From: Candolleomyces eurysporus
Lineage: Eukaryota; Basidiomycota; Agaricomycetes; Agaricales; Psathyrellaceae
Direction: 5' to 3'
Assembly (NCBI GenBank): GCA_027579435.1
Contig: JANBPK010000476.1
Coordinates: forward strand, 1 to 15,053
Length of the DNA: 15,053 bases
Within the stretch, counting starts at the first letter, position 1, and each line of letters begins with the position of its first letter. Positions 1 to 9,666 of this stretch are shown piece by piece. The position numbers and the translations under genes are program-made. A model generated the notes under the pieces. The model was given only the letters and a program-made list of their open reading frames with translations, searched no databases and had not been told where the DNA came from.

Positions 1-990
1 TCGAAGTAATTGGGTTTCAGGGATCTGGCGACTTTGGTGTGCTCGTAGTCCTTAGGCTCGATGGGAGTCTGTTCTTGCGATGACGGGTCTCCAGGAAGAA
101 CGTTCTCGGCGGGTTCGTCACCGATAGGGAAGAACCGCAGGATCGGGAACGTCGCAGTCGCGTTGTGATCATTATCCTCCGGTAAGCGCTCGCCGAGCAC
201 TCGGTAGACGGGTTGTATATACCGAAGGCCAGAGTCATAGTAGCAAGTATCGACGCGATTAACCTTGATGCGACCCTTGCCCTCCAACGCTTTCTTGATG
301 GCTTGCGCAACCTTTTCAGCGGGGTTCGCCTTCACCTTCTTGCCAGATTTTTTTCGCCGGCTTCCAGCGGTAGGAAAGAGAGAATATCTTGTTGTCTGCG
401 CCAATACCGAAGTTGGCCCGACTGCCTGGACCACAGACAAAGTATTTCTTGCCACCGATCTCGATCCAGCGCTGGAAAAGACCGTTCGTGAGGAAAATCG
501 AATCCGGCTCCTCGTCGTTCCACCGCCTGGAGATGTTGCCGTTGTACGGAGTATCGTTCACAGTGGAACCGACGAGGCTGGCACCTTTGATGAGTTCGAG
601 GTGGGTATCGTCAGCCGGGAACCCATCTTTACCATGTTCGAAGATCTTGAGAGCATGCTTGATATCGATGGGATTCTGAGCAGCTGGGATTTTCGTGTAG
701 TCTGGGTAGATACGGGTTTCTCCAGTGTTCTTGTCAACGAAGCCGATGAGCTCATCACCGTTGTACGCGTAGACCTTGGAGGAGTCGTCATCGCGTTTGG
801 TGAACTTGACACCATGGGCGACATCGCCGAAAATGCCCTCGAGCCATTCGTGGGGGAGGAAAGAGGGATCTCCGAGAGAGTAGACCTCAAGCGGCTCGGG
901 GAGGGTTGGGATAATCGCAGGGTCCAAGTCAACCCAAGCAACTGCAAGACTGGCAAGCAAGAGAACGTGGAGGAATCGTGNCGTGAACAT
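1..990 (-). CDS. Secreted tandem-family protein, copy A (N-terminal part, cut by window edge)
   Basis: I do not recognise a named gene; function is unknown. The ATG at 988-990 opens a hydrophobic signal peptide (residues 1 to about 18, ending in an A-V-A site before WVDLDP) and a domain shared with copies B, C and D. KR after GVKFT (about residue 66) and RRW after NIS are possible Kex2 sites. The conserved block CGPGSRANFG...FSLSYRWKPAKK follows. The frame breaks just after WKPAKK, where copy A has seven T on the plus strand (348-354) and copy D has six positions. Leaving out one base restores the family frame to the left edge, about 329 residues. An N at 981 falls in codon 4 without shifting the frame. 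The missing 3' part would carry the His/Cys region. The break could be a sequencing error or a true lesion. Confidence 0.8.
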
Positions 991-1021
991 CGTGAAGTGG
1001 AATGCGAAACTGAACCTTCCG

Positions 1022-1075
1022 CTAGTGCAGTCATCAGTATGTAGTTAGATTTGGGGAAGAGTTGGAAAAGCTTAC
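1022..1075 (-). other. 5' UTR intron of gene A
   Basis: On the minus strand a GTAAGC donor follows CCTTGT, a CTAAC branch-like site lies inside, and CACTAG forms the acceptor about 30 bp before the ATG of gene A. The length is 54 bp. Equivalent introns with the same donor and acceptor occur upstream of B and C, which supports the call. Confidence 0.7.
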
Positions 1076-1099
1076 ACAAGGAACTTGACTGCCGGGAGG

Positions 1100-1246
1100 A
1101 TGAGGGAGGTAGGTGATTCTCTCTCAGCTTTTATGCAAACCGTGCACAGACTGTCAGACGATTTAGATTGTCAACGGGCCACAGTCACGTTCTCCAAGTT
1201 CGACAGCTACCTATCTTTCGGCGCCGCCGTTGGAGACTTAAATTAG
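1100..1246 (+). other. Conserved small ORF in promoter, copy 1 (48 codons)
   Basis: A plus-strand ORF opens with ATG and contains LSAFMQ, DDLD and TVTFSK. It has the same length in copy 2 (8034-8180) and is longer in copy 3. It overlaps the TATA box of the opposite gene, so conservation may come from the promoter rather than from coding. It might be a 5' exon of the divergent NLR relic. I do not claim it is a gene. Confidence 0.2.
1128..1134 (-). promoter_or_regulatory. TATA-like box of gene A
   Basis: ATAAAAG on the minus strand lies about 50 bp upstream of the 5' UTR intron. The same heptamer, in the same context (GCATAAAAGCTGAGAG), occurs at the same place before B and C. Transcription would start about 30 bp downstream, near 1100. 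This is a pattern-based call. Confidence 0.5.
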
Positions 1247-1795
1247 TTACCTCACCCTTTGGCTCCCCAGAAACTTGCAGCAGAGGGACTTAATGATGCA
1301 TCCTTGACGTACTGGTATTCCCACTTGATAGAACGACAGCTTGGTGGCGTTAAGTCCCCCTCGAGGATGCATTGAAATGATGTAATGGCGACATATCTGG
1401 CGTCTGTGTCACCAAATGTAAATGAACAGGGTCAATTCAAAAGTGTACACAGACAGTAACGATAATCCTAATGGTCGGTACTATGCCGGCTGCCAGGCGA
1501 CCCTGAGAGGCTGTTCAATTGGTTTCCCTACCCCAGACCAGTTTTGACGTTTTGATTTGCGGAATGCAGTTTTCAAGTACGCCCGCTGAACATCGTTGCA
1601 ACCACGTTCTGCTAATCAATAGAAAGGGTAGTTCGTGGTATGTCACCAGAGCAGCTCGTCCTGGTACATTAAATCGAAGTTTCCATTCCGTCAGATTGAG
1701 TCTACTAGGATCCGAGGGCACTGTACCTTAATTTCAATGAACAATGTATCGAACCCCCTGTAGACTGGTTGCTGCTAACACCCCTTGCTCCTCAG

Positions 1796-2400
1796 AGGTC
1801 ACCGAGCTCCTTGATCCAGTCCCCGACATGTGTCCTACACTTGATACCGGACGGCATTGCCCCAGACTCCGACTGCTTCCCTGGAACGAGGGAGACGACC
1901 ATTCATAAGATCACAGTCAGGACTAACATCGCCGTTCTATTCAACTCCGGCGCACCCCCTGACTGTTGGACAGAGGGGTATGTGAGCTGCGGCAGTGTCA
2001 CGGAGCTGTAGGGAAAAGGGACGGTGCTGGTGAGTTCCGCAGGTGAGGATCGACGCAAGGTGACTAAGTTGGCGGCAACCTGGTTAGTCAACTGGTAGCC
2101 GTCATCCCTCCAATCACACCGTTATTCAAAGCTGAAGTGAAGGCAGAGACGGCTTTCTCTCACCCCTCTGTTCGAGCGTTTGGCGTACAAGCCGTTGCTG
2201 GGCTAGGCATCATAGTCAATGGGGGCAGGCCCCTTTCTAATAGTCATCTATGGGTTTGACGAGTGCGAGCACAAGGACGAGGTGAAGGAATTTACCGATT
2301 AATATACTCGATTACTTCAGACAACACCCTCCACTTCTTCATCAATAGTCGAGTGGGGCATGTTCGAAGACGGATGAGCTTCAAAGGGATGACCTGGTTG
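1796..2400 (+). pseudogene. NLR (NACHT ATPase) relic, copy 1
   Basis: This is a decayed STAND/NLR gene on the plus strand. A branch site CTAAC and acceptor CTCAG end at 1795. The following exon matches, with frame changes, the segment before the P-loop in fungal NLRs (ELLDPVPD, then CFPGTRETT). At 2159-2207 comes LTPLFERLAYKPLLG. At 2237-2290 comes LIVIYGFDECEHKDEVKE, which is Walker B followed by the usual charged helix. A stop follows at 2300. No P-loop is visible. Frame shifts separate the pieces, so it cannot make a working protein. It is the only one of the three relics that keeps Walker B; the other two have lost it in a short deletion. Confidence 0.65.
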
Positions 2401-2857
2401 CCCATGACTCAGATGACGATATCCTCAGGTTAAGCTTCCTGGAAACGTCGTTTTCCATCGAGCGGGAAAGGGTTACTGTATTTCACTTGAAATCGCTCAT
2501 ACGTGTACGAATAGATTATGTGTACGAATGGTTAACAAATATGCCCCTCTTGATCAGGTTGACCTTTCCGAACGCTTAGATCACGAACTGGAGCGTTACA
2601 GTCATATCTGCAAACCGATTGCCGAGCCATGCAACCTTGTGAAGCAAGCTTGTTCGGCTGAGACTGACTGCGGAACGTCTCATTCCTATTAGGCGTATAG
2701 GAGGACGTGGACTCGTCTGTGATTAAAGAGAGTGTGATCAGCATACTTGCGGTATGCAAAAGAGAAGTGGGATGGGAGGAAGGGATGAAACCAAGCAGAG
2801 AAGGCGACATACCATATGCAGCTACCTCTGGGTGAAATTCATGATGAGATTGTGGAC

Positions 2858-5180
2858 CTAGCGCCACTTCGTCCTCTCAGACTTCCACTTTTTGACAAAC
2901 TCGTCTATAGTGGCAGCAGCCTCGGGCTGTTGGGTCTAAACGTGCAGCAAAACTGATGTCAGAGGCTGCCTCGAGAGGACAGGGAGAATCTCACTTTCAA
3001 CTTGTGACTGGATGCAGCCAGATGGCCGATCCATTTGTCAAAGTACCCNAAAAAGCCATCCCTCTACACGATACACCAGAGGTAACAAGCTGTTCAGTTT
3101 CTGCCATCCGTCGTTCTGGGTGAAGCAAAAGACTTCATCATCAATGGCAGGGGCGCTATTCAAGAAAAGCGGGAGGTCATCGATCGCTTCAATCAGAGAA
3201 CGCCTATAAAGCACTGGGAGAGAGAGCTTGTTCCACTTGTCTGGTACTAGAACAGAGGGTTATATGTAAGTCGAGGGAATAAGAGGAACTAAGAATCACG
3301 CACGAGAGTTAAAGTCTAACGGACATTCGATGATGCGTCGCATACAGCACTTGGCGAGGTGTGTTAGAATGCGAGACTTCGATACAAATAGGGCCTGTGC
3401 ACGACTTTCCGCTTCTAAGAAGTCGGAGAAGGATTTGTGGTATAGACGTAGACGTAAACGACCATATTCATCCTTCTCCAGGGTCACAAGGGAACGGAGG
3501 TCCGAGATAAGACTTTCTTCTGCCCTGGCTTCCAGGGAAAGCAACGCCGAGAGGAGATCCGGTGGAGGGCGTATGATGATAGTAGGGTCAAAATGAAGCC
3601 CAGTGGCACACAGTTGGTGCGCCTTGAAAAGTAAAAGAAAATCGCGTCCGTGGTGGGTATCGACAGCTTCGTACGCGNTTTTTCGCGGCCAACAGGATAA
3701 TGGCGTAAAGTCTGTCTAGAGCTTCGAATGGGCGCGTTCTTTGGCACTCGTCTGGCGTCCAGGTAAGGATGATCTTCAGCCTCTCCGCAGGAGAAGCTCG
3801 ACGTTCCGATATATACTTGTACACGGTCGCGACGTAGATGAACTGTCCTGATGCAGCTTCTACAAGCGTATTGATGTTATCCTCGCTAAACCACTGGGAG
3901 TCGGCAATTTGTCGGCCGATATATTCGAATCTCCTTTGGAGGTATCGATACATATCCCCAGAGGCGTCGTACTTGTCGCTGAGCTGTATGCAGTACGCTA
4001 CCTGGTGCAGATGACCACCAGGTTCAAGCGCCGTGCGAACAGCCCATTCAGGCCTACTGGCGATGAAAACCCGGAAGGGGAGATCGCTGTCGAGGATGCA
4101 GTGCCTAATGGCAGCCAATAATTCCGTCTGTCGATCTTCACCCTGGGTTGCAGTGTCATTTGGCTCGCCCTTGCACTCGTCGAGACCGTCGATGAGGATG
4201 ACATACGGGAAGGTGTTGATGTTGATTACCGTGTTCATTCGGAGATTTTTGAAGGGGAGAACGATAAGGCCTTCCATCTGGGATTGTATTGACCGAGTGA
4301 AGATAAGGGGGTCGCGCTTCACAGCGGCGACGATGGAACTCTGGAAGAGTGGATGCTTTAATCCGAGCTGGTAAGCAATGGTTCCGACAATGGTGGACGC
4401 TCTGTTGCGAGTGGGATCCGCGGAAGAGAAAAAGAAGGCTGCACCGAGGATGTCTGATTTAGCGCAGCGTTCAGCAACAGTTTGCTGCAGTGCAGACTTG
4501 CCCGCACCCGCAGCTCCCGTCATGCACATCAAGCGTTGTGGTGCGCTACGATCTTGGATCCAATCCATGATCTCGCCAGTGACCTCGAGGCGAGTGTCTT
4601 CATCGCATTTGGGGGCGTCGTACCTAGCTCTTGAGTCATGAAGAGCATTCGGCGCGATATTCTTCAACAACAATTCCCAGCCTGCAAAAGCATCGGAGTA
4701 CAGCTTAGTGAGATGCGTGTTCATGCTCTCAGTGGAGTTGACATACCATCTATCGACCCATCAGCCGGACTACCGCCTGTATGCACAGTAGCATGAGAAG
4801 CGTCGATGTACTGTATGTCCCCCCAATCGAAATCCGCTGGCGCCGGCGAGAAAGGACACCGTACCGCTGTGAATGGATCTCGGCTCCGAAGCCACCGAAC
4901 TGTTGGATGGTTGCTGCACTCGTAGACCAAGAGAATCCTGTTCTCCAGGCATCGAGATCGCAGCACCTTCCGAGGACTCGACTATGCTAATCTCGCTTCT
5001 AGATTCACAGATTGGAGGCGGGGACTCATGGCAATTGGGAGTTGAGTTGTCCACAGGAAGCGATAAATGCGGGACTGAGCGTGATGGTCCGGCACCCCCG
5101 CTTGGAGTCGACTTGCCGTCAGGGCCACTGAAAAACGAGACAAATCGAGAGAAGAGATGGGGCCTGGATTTGGGCGCCAT
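2858..5180 (-). CDS. NACHT-domain NLR protein (five proposed exons)
   Basis: This is a STAND-class signalling ATPase, a family that in fungi is linked to non-self recognition; its ligand is unknown. I place exons at 5180-4860, 4810-4747, 4681-3304, 3246-2995 and 2935-2858, giving about 696 residues. The N-terminus is rich in Ser and Pro. CDEDTR precedes the P-loop GAAGAGKS (about residues 184-191), and Walker B is VILIDGLDEC (about 289-298). FRVFIASRPEW is the sensor-like motif. No WD40, ankyrin or TPR repeats are visible after the NACHT module. N at 3678 and N at 3049 each add one base; without them the frame runs on and exon lengths fit exactly. The intron at 4811-4859 is the weakest part of the model. 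The Met at 4724 lies in an intron, so I rejected it as the start. Confidence 0.75.
2936..2994 (-). other. NLR gene intron 4
   Basis: This 59-bp intron has donor GTGAGA, branch CTGAC about 20 bp before the acceptor, and acceptor TTTAG. Splicing removes an in-frame TGA at 2959-2961 and joins LK to TQQPEAAATIDEF, ending at TAG 2858-2860. Confidence 0.65.
3247..3303 (-). other. NLR gene intron 3
   Basis: This 57-bp intron has donor GTGCGT, a CTTAC branch-like site and acceptor TCTAG. It bypasses the stop at 3296-3298 and joins DFNS to PDKWNKLSLPVLYRR in phase. Confidence 0.65.
4682..4746 (-). other. NLR gene intron 2
   Basis: This 65-bp intron has donor GTATGT and acceptor TTTTGCAG. It joins GSIDG to WELLLKN, splitting a Gly codon. 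The plus-strand NLR relics begin at the equivalent junction, which supports it. Confidence 0.75.
4811..4859 (-). other. NLR gene intron 1 (tentative)
   Basis: The reading frame must change between the Ser/Pro-rich N-terminus and YIDASHATVHTGG. GTGTCC...CATACAG (49 bp) does this at codon boundaries. A 28-bp GTACGG...GCCAG alternative is probably too short. A base error is also possible. Confidence 0.35.
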
Positions 5181-5398
5181 TGTACAGGAGATGAGGGAAG
5201 GAAACAAGATGTGAACCATGTCAGCCGTCGTGCGATGACAGCCTGGCATGTGGTGTGTGTGTATGTAGGTTTCCAAGGTTGATGGGCCATAATCATAGTC
5301 AGGTCCAATTCCTGAACACCGGTGTCCTGGGCTTCTGGTGAGCCGGTGGCTGCGCTTCGCGTTTAGTGTTCCATTTTGGTGACGATTTCGAACATGCT

Positions 5399-5813
5399 CT
5401 ACCCCAATACCTTTTCAACAGATACACCACCATCGACATATAGCTGCTGAATCTTTGGGCCAATGTCGACGTCTGCGGTCTCGTCGAGCCAACCAACTAC
5501 CTTCGGAACCGCTTGTTTCCGAAATACACGGATATCGGGTTGTTGGGCAAATTCAATGCAAGGCTAAACACGGTGCGCACACTCAAACTTTCTATCCCTA
5601 TAGAAGTTAGGTGAAAGAATGCATTGTTGGCAGGACCCTGACAATCCTGATTCAAACCACTACAGATCCCTCCGAGGATCTTAGCGGGAGCATGGAAATA
5701 CTAGCCAAATCTCCTTCCGGTCCAAACAAGACTCGAACGTCGATCCCGATCCGGCCTTGCTCCGAGTTCATGGCACTCTTTCCAAGGTTATCACTGCTGG
5801 GGAGCCGCAGCTG
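5399..5813 (-). pseudogene. Unidentified gene relic upstream of the NLR
   Basis: Two protein-like stretches lie on the minus strand. One (5813-5652) reads GKSAMNSEQGRIGIDVRVLF and further residues to a TGA. The other (5563-5399) reads AQQPDIRVFRKQAVPKVVGW and continues through QQLYVD to a TAG. A CACCTAACTTCTATAG tract between them looks like an intron end. I do not recognise the product. It lies 220 bp upstream of the NLR start on the same strand, so lost 5' exons of that gene are a possible alternative. The rest of 5181-6185 shows nothing more, except that the last 80 bp before 6186 resemble the 3' flanks of C and D. Confidence 0.3.
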
Positions 5814-6185
5814 CCTTTGATAAGTGGACGGAAAGGACTGAGAGGCTGGGGCTGGAAAACCGAGGGTCTGCGCTCATCCACGCCTCTTGTTTGAGGTTGC
5901 TGCAGATTTCATGAAACCGGTAACTGTCTTATGAAGATGTATTCCATTTCGCGACTTACGATTGCACAGAGCGAGAATGCCGAGGGGTGGCGATCATGCC
6001 CATCAGAACACGAAAATCATCATTCACAAGCATCCTCAAATTTACACCAAAACGACCTCATCGCCTGCACTACATCAGAAATCATACTGCAAACACTACA
6101 AGCACATGGTCCGTAAAGCAAGTCCAAAAGAATTCGAGTTCGTTAACAGTCCAATTCCAAACGTCCTAGAACGATGAAGTCCATC

Positions 6186-7926
6186 CTAATTCCACCACTT
6201 CATCTTCAAACACTTCGGCTTGGGCAACTTCTCCACCTGCCAAACCTTATCAGAGCCCCTCCCACAAGGATAAATCACAGACGCCCTCCCGTACGGCTTC
6301 CCGTTAAACGTCGGCCCAAAGAAATACGCCCAATCGTTCTGCGCCGCATACAACCACGCAGACACCACAGGGATCCTGAAGTTTGCGATCAGCCACGCCG
6401 TATTAACAGCTACGTCATCGCTAAACAAAGTCTTCGTCCTCCATCCCATGACCGCGTGCAGACCACCACAGAGGACACGCCACCACGGTTTGAATGCCTG
6501 GAACGGGTCGCCGGGGAAATCGACAGGAGCAGGAATGACCTTGCTCGCGTCGATGATCCAGTACGCGAGTCGGCCGAGATTGTTGGGTCCGGGACCGTAT
6601 CCAGCTGGGGGGAGCGTGGAGGGAATACGAACANGGGTTGACGACGGAACTCCCTCGCCAGGTCGAGAACAAATGCTTCCACCCGTGCGCCTCGGTCAGC
6701 GCAAGATGGACGCTGTTGATGTACCACTGGGCAGAGCCACCGTAGAGCCACCAAGGAGCCCAAAAGTACTGGGAGTTGACGAAGTTGATGATAGGGGATG
6801 TGGCGAGGTTGTTCCAGAAACCGTTGGCATTTTTGAGGAATTCAGCTTGATGTATGTCCTCTTGGGTGACGTATCGGCCAACGGTGACAGTGGGCTTGGC
6901 CCATCGCTCGTAAAGGGAATTGCGGGCCTCGAAGTAGTTGCGCTTCAGAGACCTAGCGACTTCGGTGGGCTTGTTTTCCTTGGGCTCGGCGGGCCAAGGT
7001 TGGCCTTCCGATGCCGCCGCGGCGCCTTCAGGAAAAACGTTCTCGACGGGTTCGTCGCCGATAGGGAAGAACCGCAAGATCTCGCTGCTCTCCGTCTCGT
7101 TGTCGTGGTTATCCTCCGGGAAGCTTTCGCCGAGTACTCGGTAAACGGGTTGGATCCATTGGGCGCCAGAGTCATAGAAGCAAATATCGATGTGCTTGAT
7201 CTTGATGCGACGCTTGCCCTCCAACCATCGCCTGATGACTTCCTCAATCGTGGAAAGGGGGCTTGGCTTGACTATCCTGCCAGAGTTTTTCGCCGGCTTC
7301 CAGCGGTAGGAAAGAGAGAAGATCCTGTTGTCGACACCAACGCTGAAGCTGGCCCGACTGCCTGGACCGCACACAGGGAACTTCTTGCCCTTGCACTTGA
7401 CCCAGCGCTGGAAGTAACCGGTCGTGAGGAAAGTCGCATCTGGCTCCTCGTAGTTCCATCGCCTGGAGAGGCTCTCGTCGTCCGTAATATTGTTCATGGT
7501 AGAACCAACGAGGCTGGCGCCTTGGACGAGCTCGACGTGAGTATCGTCAGCTGGGAACCCATCTTTACCGTGCTCGAAGATCTTGAGAGCATTCTTGATG
7601 TCGATGGGATTCTTAGCAGCTGGGATCTTATCGTAGTCAGCGTAGACTTGGGTCTCTCCGGTGCTCTTGTCGACAAAGCCGACGACCTCGTCACCGTTGT
7701 ACGCGTAGATCTTGGAAGAGCCGTCGCCGCGTTTGGCGAACTTGACACCCTCGGCGACGTTGCCGACGATCCCGTCAAGCCATTCGTGGGGGAGGAAAGA
7801 GGGATTTCCGAGAGAATAGACCTCGAGTGGCTCGTCGACGGCTGGGATGATCGCAGGGTCCAAATCAACCCAAGCGAGGGCGAGACTGGAGAAGAGGAGA
7901 ACGTGAAGGAATCGAGTCGTGAACAT
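6186..7926 (-). CDS. Secreted tandem-family protein, copy B (caspase-like motif region, Ser at Cys site)
   Basis: The full-length copy runs from ATG at 7924-7926 to TAG at 6186-6188, 579 residues if the N at 6634 is left out as an extra base (1740 bp, divisible by three). A signal peptide covers about residues 1-18 (LALA before WVDLDP). KR follows GVKFA and RRW follows LS, both possible Kex2 sites. Shared blocks are CGPGSRASF, FSLSYRWKPAK, YDSGAQ.IQPVYRVL, ILRFFPIGDEP, GRYVTQ and NGFWNNLA. H-G (His 414, codon 6685-6687) lies in LALTEAHGW. A Y-W-I-I-D-A-S motif has Ser 461 (codon 6543-6545) where copy D has Cys. GGLHAV.GWRTKT and a C-terminal IYPCGRGSDK follow. The C-terminal half recalls, from memory, the DUF6345-type families of unknown function. 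Enzyme activity is not shown, and this copy would lack the nucleophile. Confidence 0.85.
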
Positions 7927-7956
7927 TATGAAGTCGAACGCGAAACGAACCCTCCG

Positions 7957-8009
7957 CTAGTGGTTTCATCAGCATATAGTGAAATTTGGAGAAGATTGGA
8001 AAGGCTTAC
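7957..8009 (-). other. 5' UTR intron of gene B
   Basis: This 53-bp intron has donor GTAAGC after CCCTTGT and acceptor CACTAG before CGGAGGG, about 30 bp upstream of the ATG. It matches the introns of A and C. Confidence 0.7.
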
Positions 8010-8033
8010 ACAAGGGATTTGACTGCCGGGAGG

Positions 8034-8180
8034 ATGGGGAGTGCAAATGATTCTCTCTCAGCTTTTATGCAAATCATGCACATACTGGTAGACGATTTGG
8101 ATTGTCGACGGGTCACAGTCACATTCTCCAAGTCCCAGAGTTACCTTTCTTTCGGCGCCGCCGTTGGAGACTCAAGTTAA
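8034..8180 (+). other. Conserved small ORF in promoter, copy 2 (48 codons)
   Basis: This is the counterpart of 1100-1246, with the same length and the same LSAFMQ, DDLD and TVTFSK segments. It overlaps the TATA box of gene B. Coding status is doubtful. Confidence 0.2.
8062..8068 (-). promoter_or_regulatory. TATA-like box of gene B
   Basis: ATAAAAG on the minus strand lies about 50 bp upstream of the 5' UTR intron, in the same context as in A and C. Confidence 0.5.
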
Positions 8181-8733
8181 TTAACTCATCCTTTTGCTCC
8201 CCAGAAACTTGCACTAAAGAGACCTGATGATGCACCCTTGACATGCTTGTACACTCTCTTGGTAGAAAGACAGCTCGGTGGCGCGAAGTTCGCCTCGACG
8301 ATGCATTGAAATGATGTAATGGCGACATATCGGGCGTCTGTGTCACCAAATGTAAACGAACGGGGTCAATTCAGAAGTGTACATAAATGGTAACGGTAAT
8401 CCTCATGGTTGGTACTAAGTACTATGCAGGCTGCCAGGTGACCCTGAGAGGCTATTCGATCGGTCTCCACACCCCATACCAGTTCTGACATTCTGATTTG
8501 CGGAATGCAGTTTACGAGTCAGTCCGCTGGACATCGTTGCAGGCACGTTCTGCTAATCAATAGAAAGGGTGGATCGTGGTATGTCACCAGAGCAGCTTGC
8601 CCTGGCACATTGAATCGAAGGATCCACTCCGTCCGATCAAGTCGACGATCTGAGGGCACTATACCGTAATTTCAATGGACAATGCATCGAATCCCCCGTA
8701 TATTGGTCACTACTAACACTCCTTGCTTTTCAG

Positions 8734-9325
8734 AGGTCACCGAGCTCTTCGATCCAACCCCCGATGCANTCCTCCACTCGAGATCGGAGGACATCGCCCC
8801 AAGGCTCCGACTGCTTCCCTGAAACGAGGGAGACGACCATTCAGAAGATCGTTGCCTCAACTTACAGCGCCGTTCCATTCAACGCCCGCGCACCCCATGT
8901 CTATTGGACACAGGATTACTATGTGGGCTGCGGCCGGGCGGCTATTTCATAGGCAGTGTCACCTTTAGCCAAAAGGGATGTCTGCTGACACCCTCCTTCT
9001 TCTACCGGAACTTTGGGGATTGAAGCAAGATGACCGAATTTGCGGGGACCCTGCCCAGTCAAACGGTAGCCGTCATCTCTCCAATCACACCGTAAGCCTG
9101 AGCTGCAGTGAATGCAGAGGCACCTTTTGTTCACACAGGTTTCTCTTGCCACCCAGCTCGATCGTTTGGTGTACAACCTGTTGCAAGCCGTTTTCAGGCT
9201 ACACAAGGACGAGGTGAAGGGATTTCCCGATCATTTACTCGATTACTTCAAACGATACCCTCTGCTCACCCGCGCTTCTTCATCACCCGTCGAGTGGAGG
9301 AATATATTCAAGAATGTTTAAATAT
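8734..9325 (+). pseudogene. NLR relic, copy 2
   Basis: The exon starts after CTAAC...TTTTCAG (acceptor ending at 8733) with VTELFDPTPDA. A shift near the N at 8769 separates it from CFPETRETTIQKI. Further on, in one frame, come ATQLDRLVYNLLQAVF and HKDEVKGFPDHLLDYFKRYP. In another frame comes RFFITRRVEEYIQECL (about 9273-9321), the motif after Walker B in fungal NLRs. The DNA coding Walker B itself, present in copy 1, is missing here. P-loop not found. It is clearly non-functional. Confidence 0.65.
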
Positions 9326-9666
9326 GGATGGGTTCCAGCTGGACGAATAGATTCTGTGTAGAAATGGTTCACAAATATGCCCCTCCTGATCAGGTTGACC
9401 ATCCCGAACGCTTAGATCACAAACGGAAGCGTTGCAGTCATATCTGCAATCCAATTGTCGAGCCATGCAACCTTGTGAAGCAAGCTTGAGACTGACTGCG
9501 GAACGCCTCAAGCCTATTAGTCGTAGTACTGAACTAATTACAAGCGTATATTTCGTAAGAGAATTTGGCTTGGGATGAATAGAGCCTTCAGCAGGTCGTT
9601 TAGCATGCTAACTATCCGATCTTCAGATCAACTTCAAGTTGAAGTTGTTGCCGTCGGTGTGGGAGA

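Larger units (their letters stand above)
1000..2695. repeat. Tandem spacer repeat, copy 1 (upstream of A)
   Basis: This stretch is homologous along most of its length to 7935-9545 and 11950-13760. Landmarks shared in order are the promoter, GATTTGCGGAATGCAGTTT, CTGCTAATCAATAGAAAGGG, a CTAAC...CAG splice acceptor, AAGGACGAGGTGAAGG, and a tail with GAGCCATGCAACCTTGTGA. Apart from the NLR relic I see no intact gene. 1250-1795 holds short conserved open stretches of unknown meaning. 2400-2695 holds only the repeat tail. Confidence 0.85.
7935..9545. repeat. Tandem spacer repeat, copy 2 (upstream of B)
   Basis: This copy carries the same landmarks in the same order as 1000-2695 and 11950-13760. 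8180-8733 contains conserved but non-coding-looking DNA, including CTGCTAATCAATAGAAAGGG near 8550. The tail (9350-9545) ends in TATTAGTCGTAGTAC, after which it departs from copy 3. Confidence 0.85.

Noticed and set aside
265..1044. Plus-strand open frame opposite gene A
   Set aside because: Antisense shadow; the minus-strand reading is the family gene.
558..1079. Minus-strand frame that starts upstream of gene A
   Set aside because: Its start lies at the 5' UTR intron donor, and the sequence is an off-frame reading of gene A.
4721..4724. Met at 4724 as the start of the NLR protein
   Set aside because: It lies within a well-formed intron (GTATGT...TTTTGCAG), and a longer Ser/Pro-rich N-terminus joins in phase.
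6448..8022. Long plus-strand open frame (524 codons) opposite gene B
   Set aside because: It is the antisense shadow of gene B. It has no recognisable domain, and the minus-strand frame has the signal peptide, conserved motifs and promoter shared with the other copies.
8919..9206. Minus-strand frame in spacer copy 2, with a counterpart at 13067-13393
   Set aside because: The plus strand at the same place encodes NLR motifs; the minus frame is not conserved in copy 1 and crosses the MITE end in copy 3.
9625..9650. 19-bp palindrome CAACTTCAAGTTGAAGTTG as an operator or element end
   Set aside because: It is a single short palindrome with no partner and no flanking duplication, so chance is a sufficient explanation.
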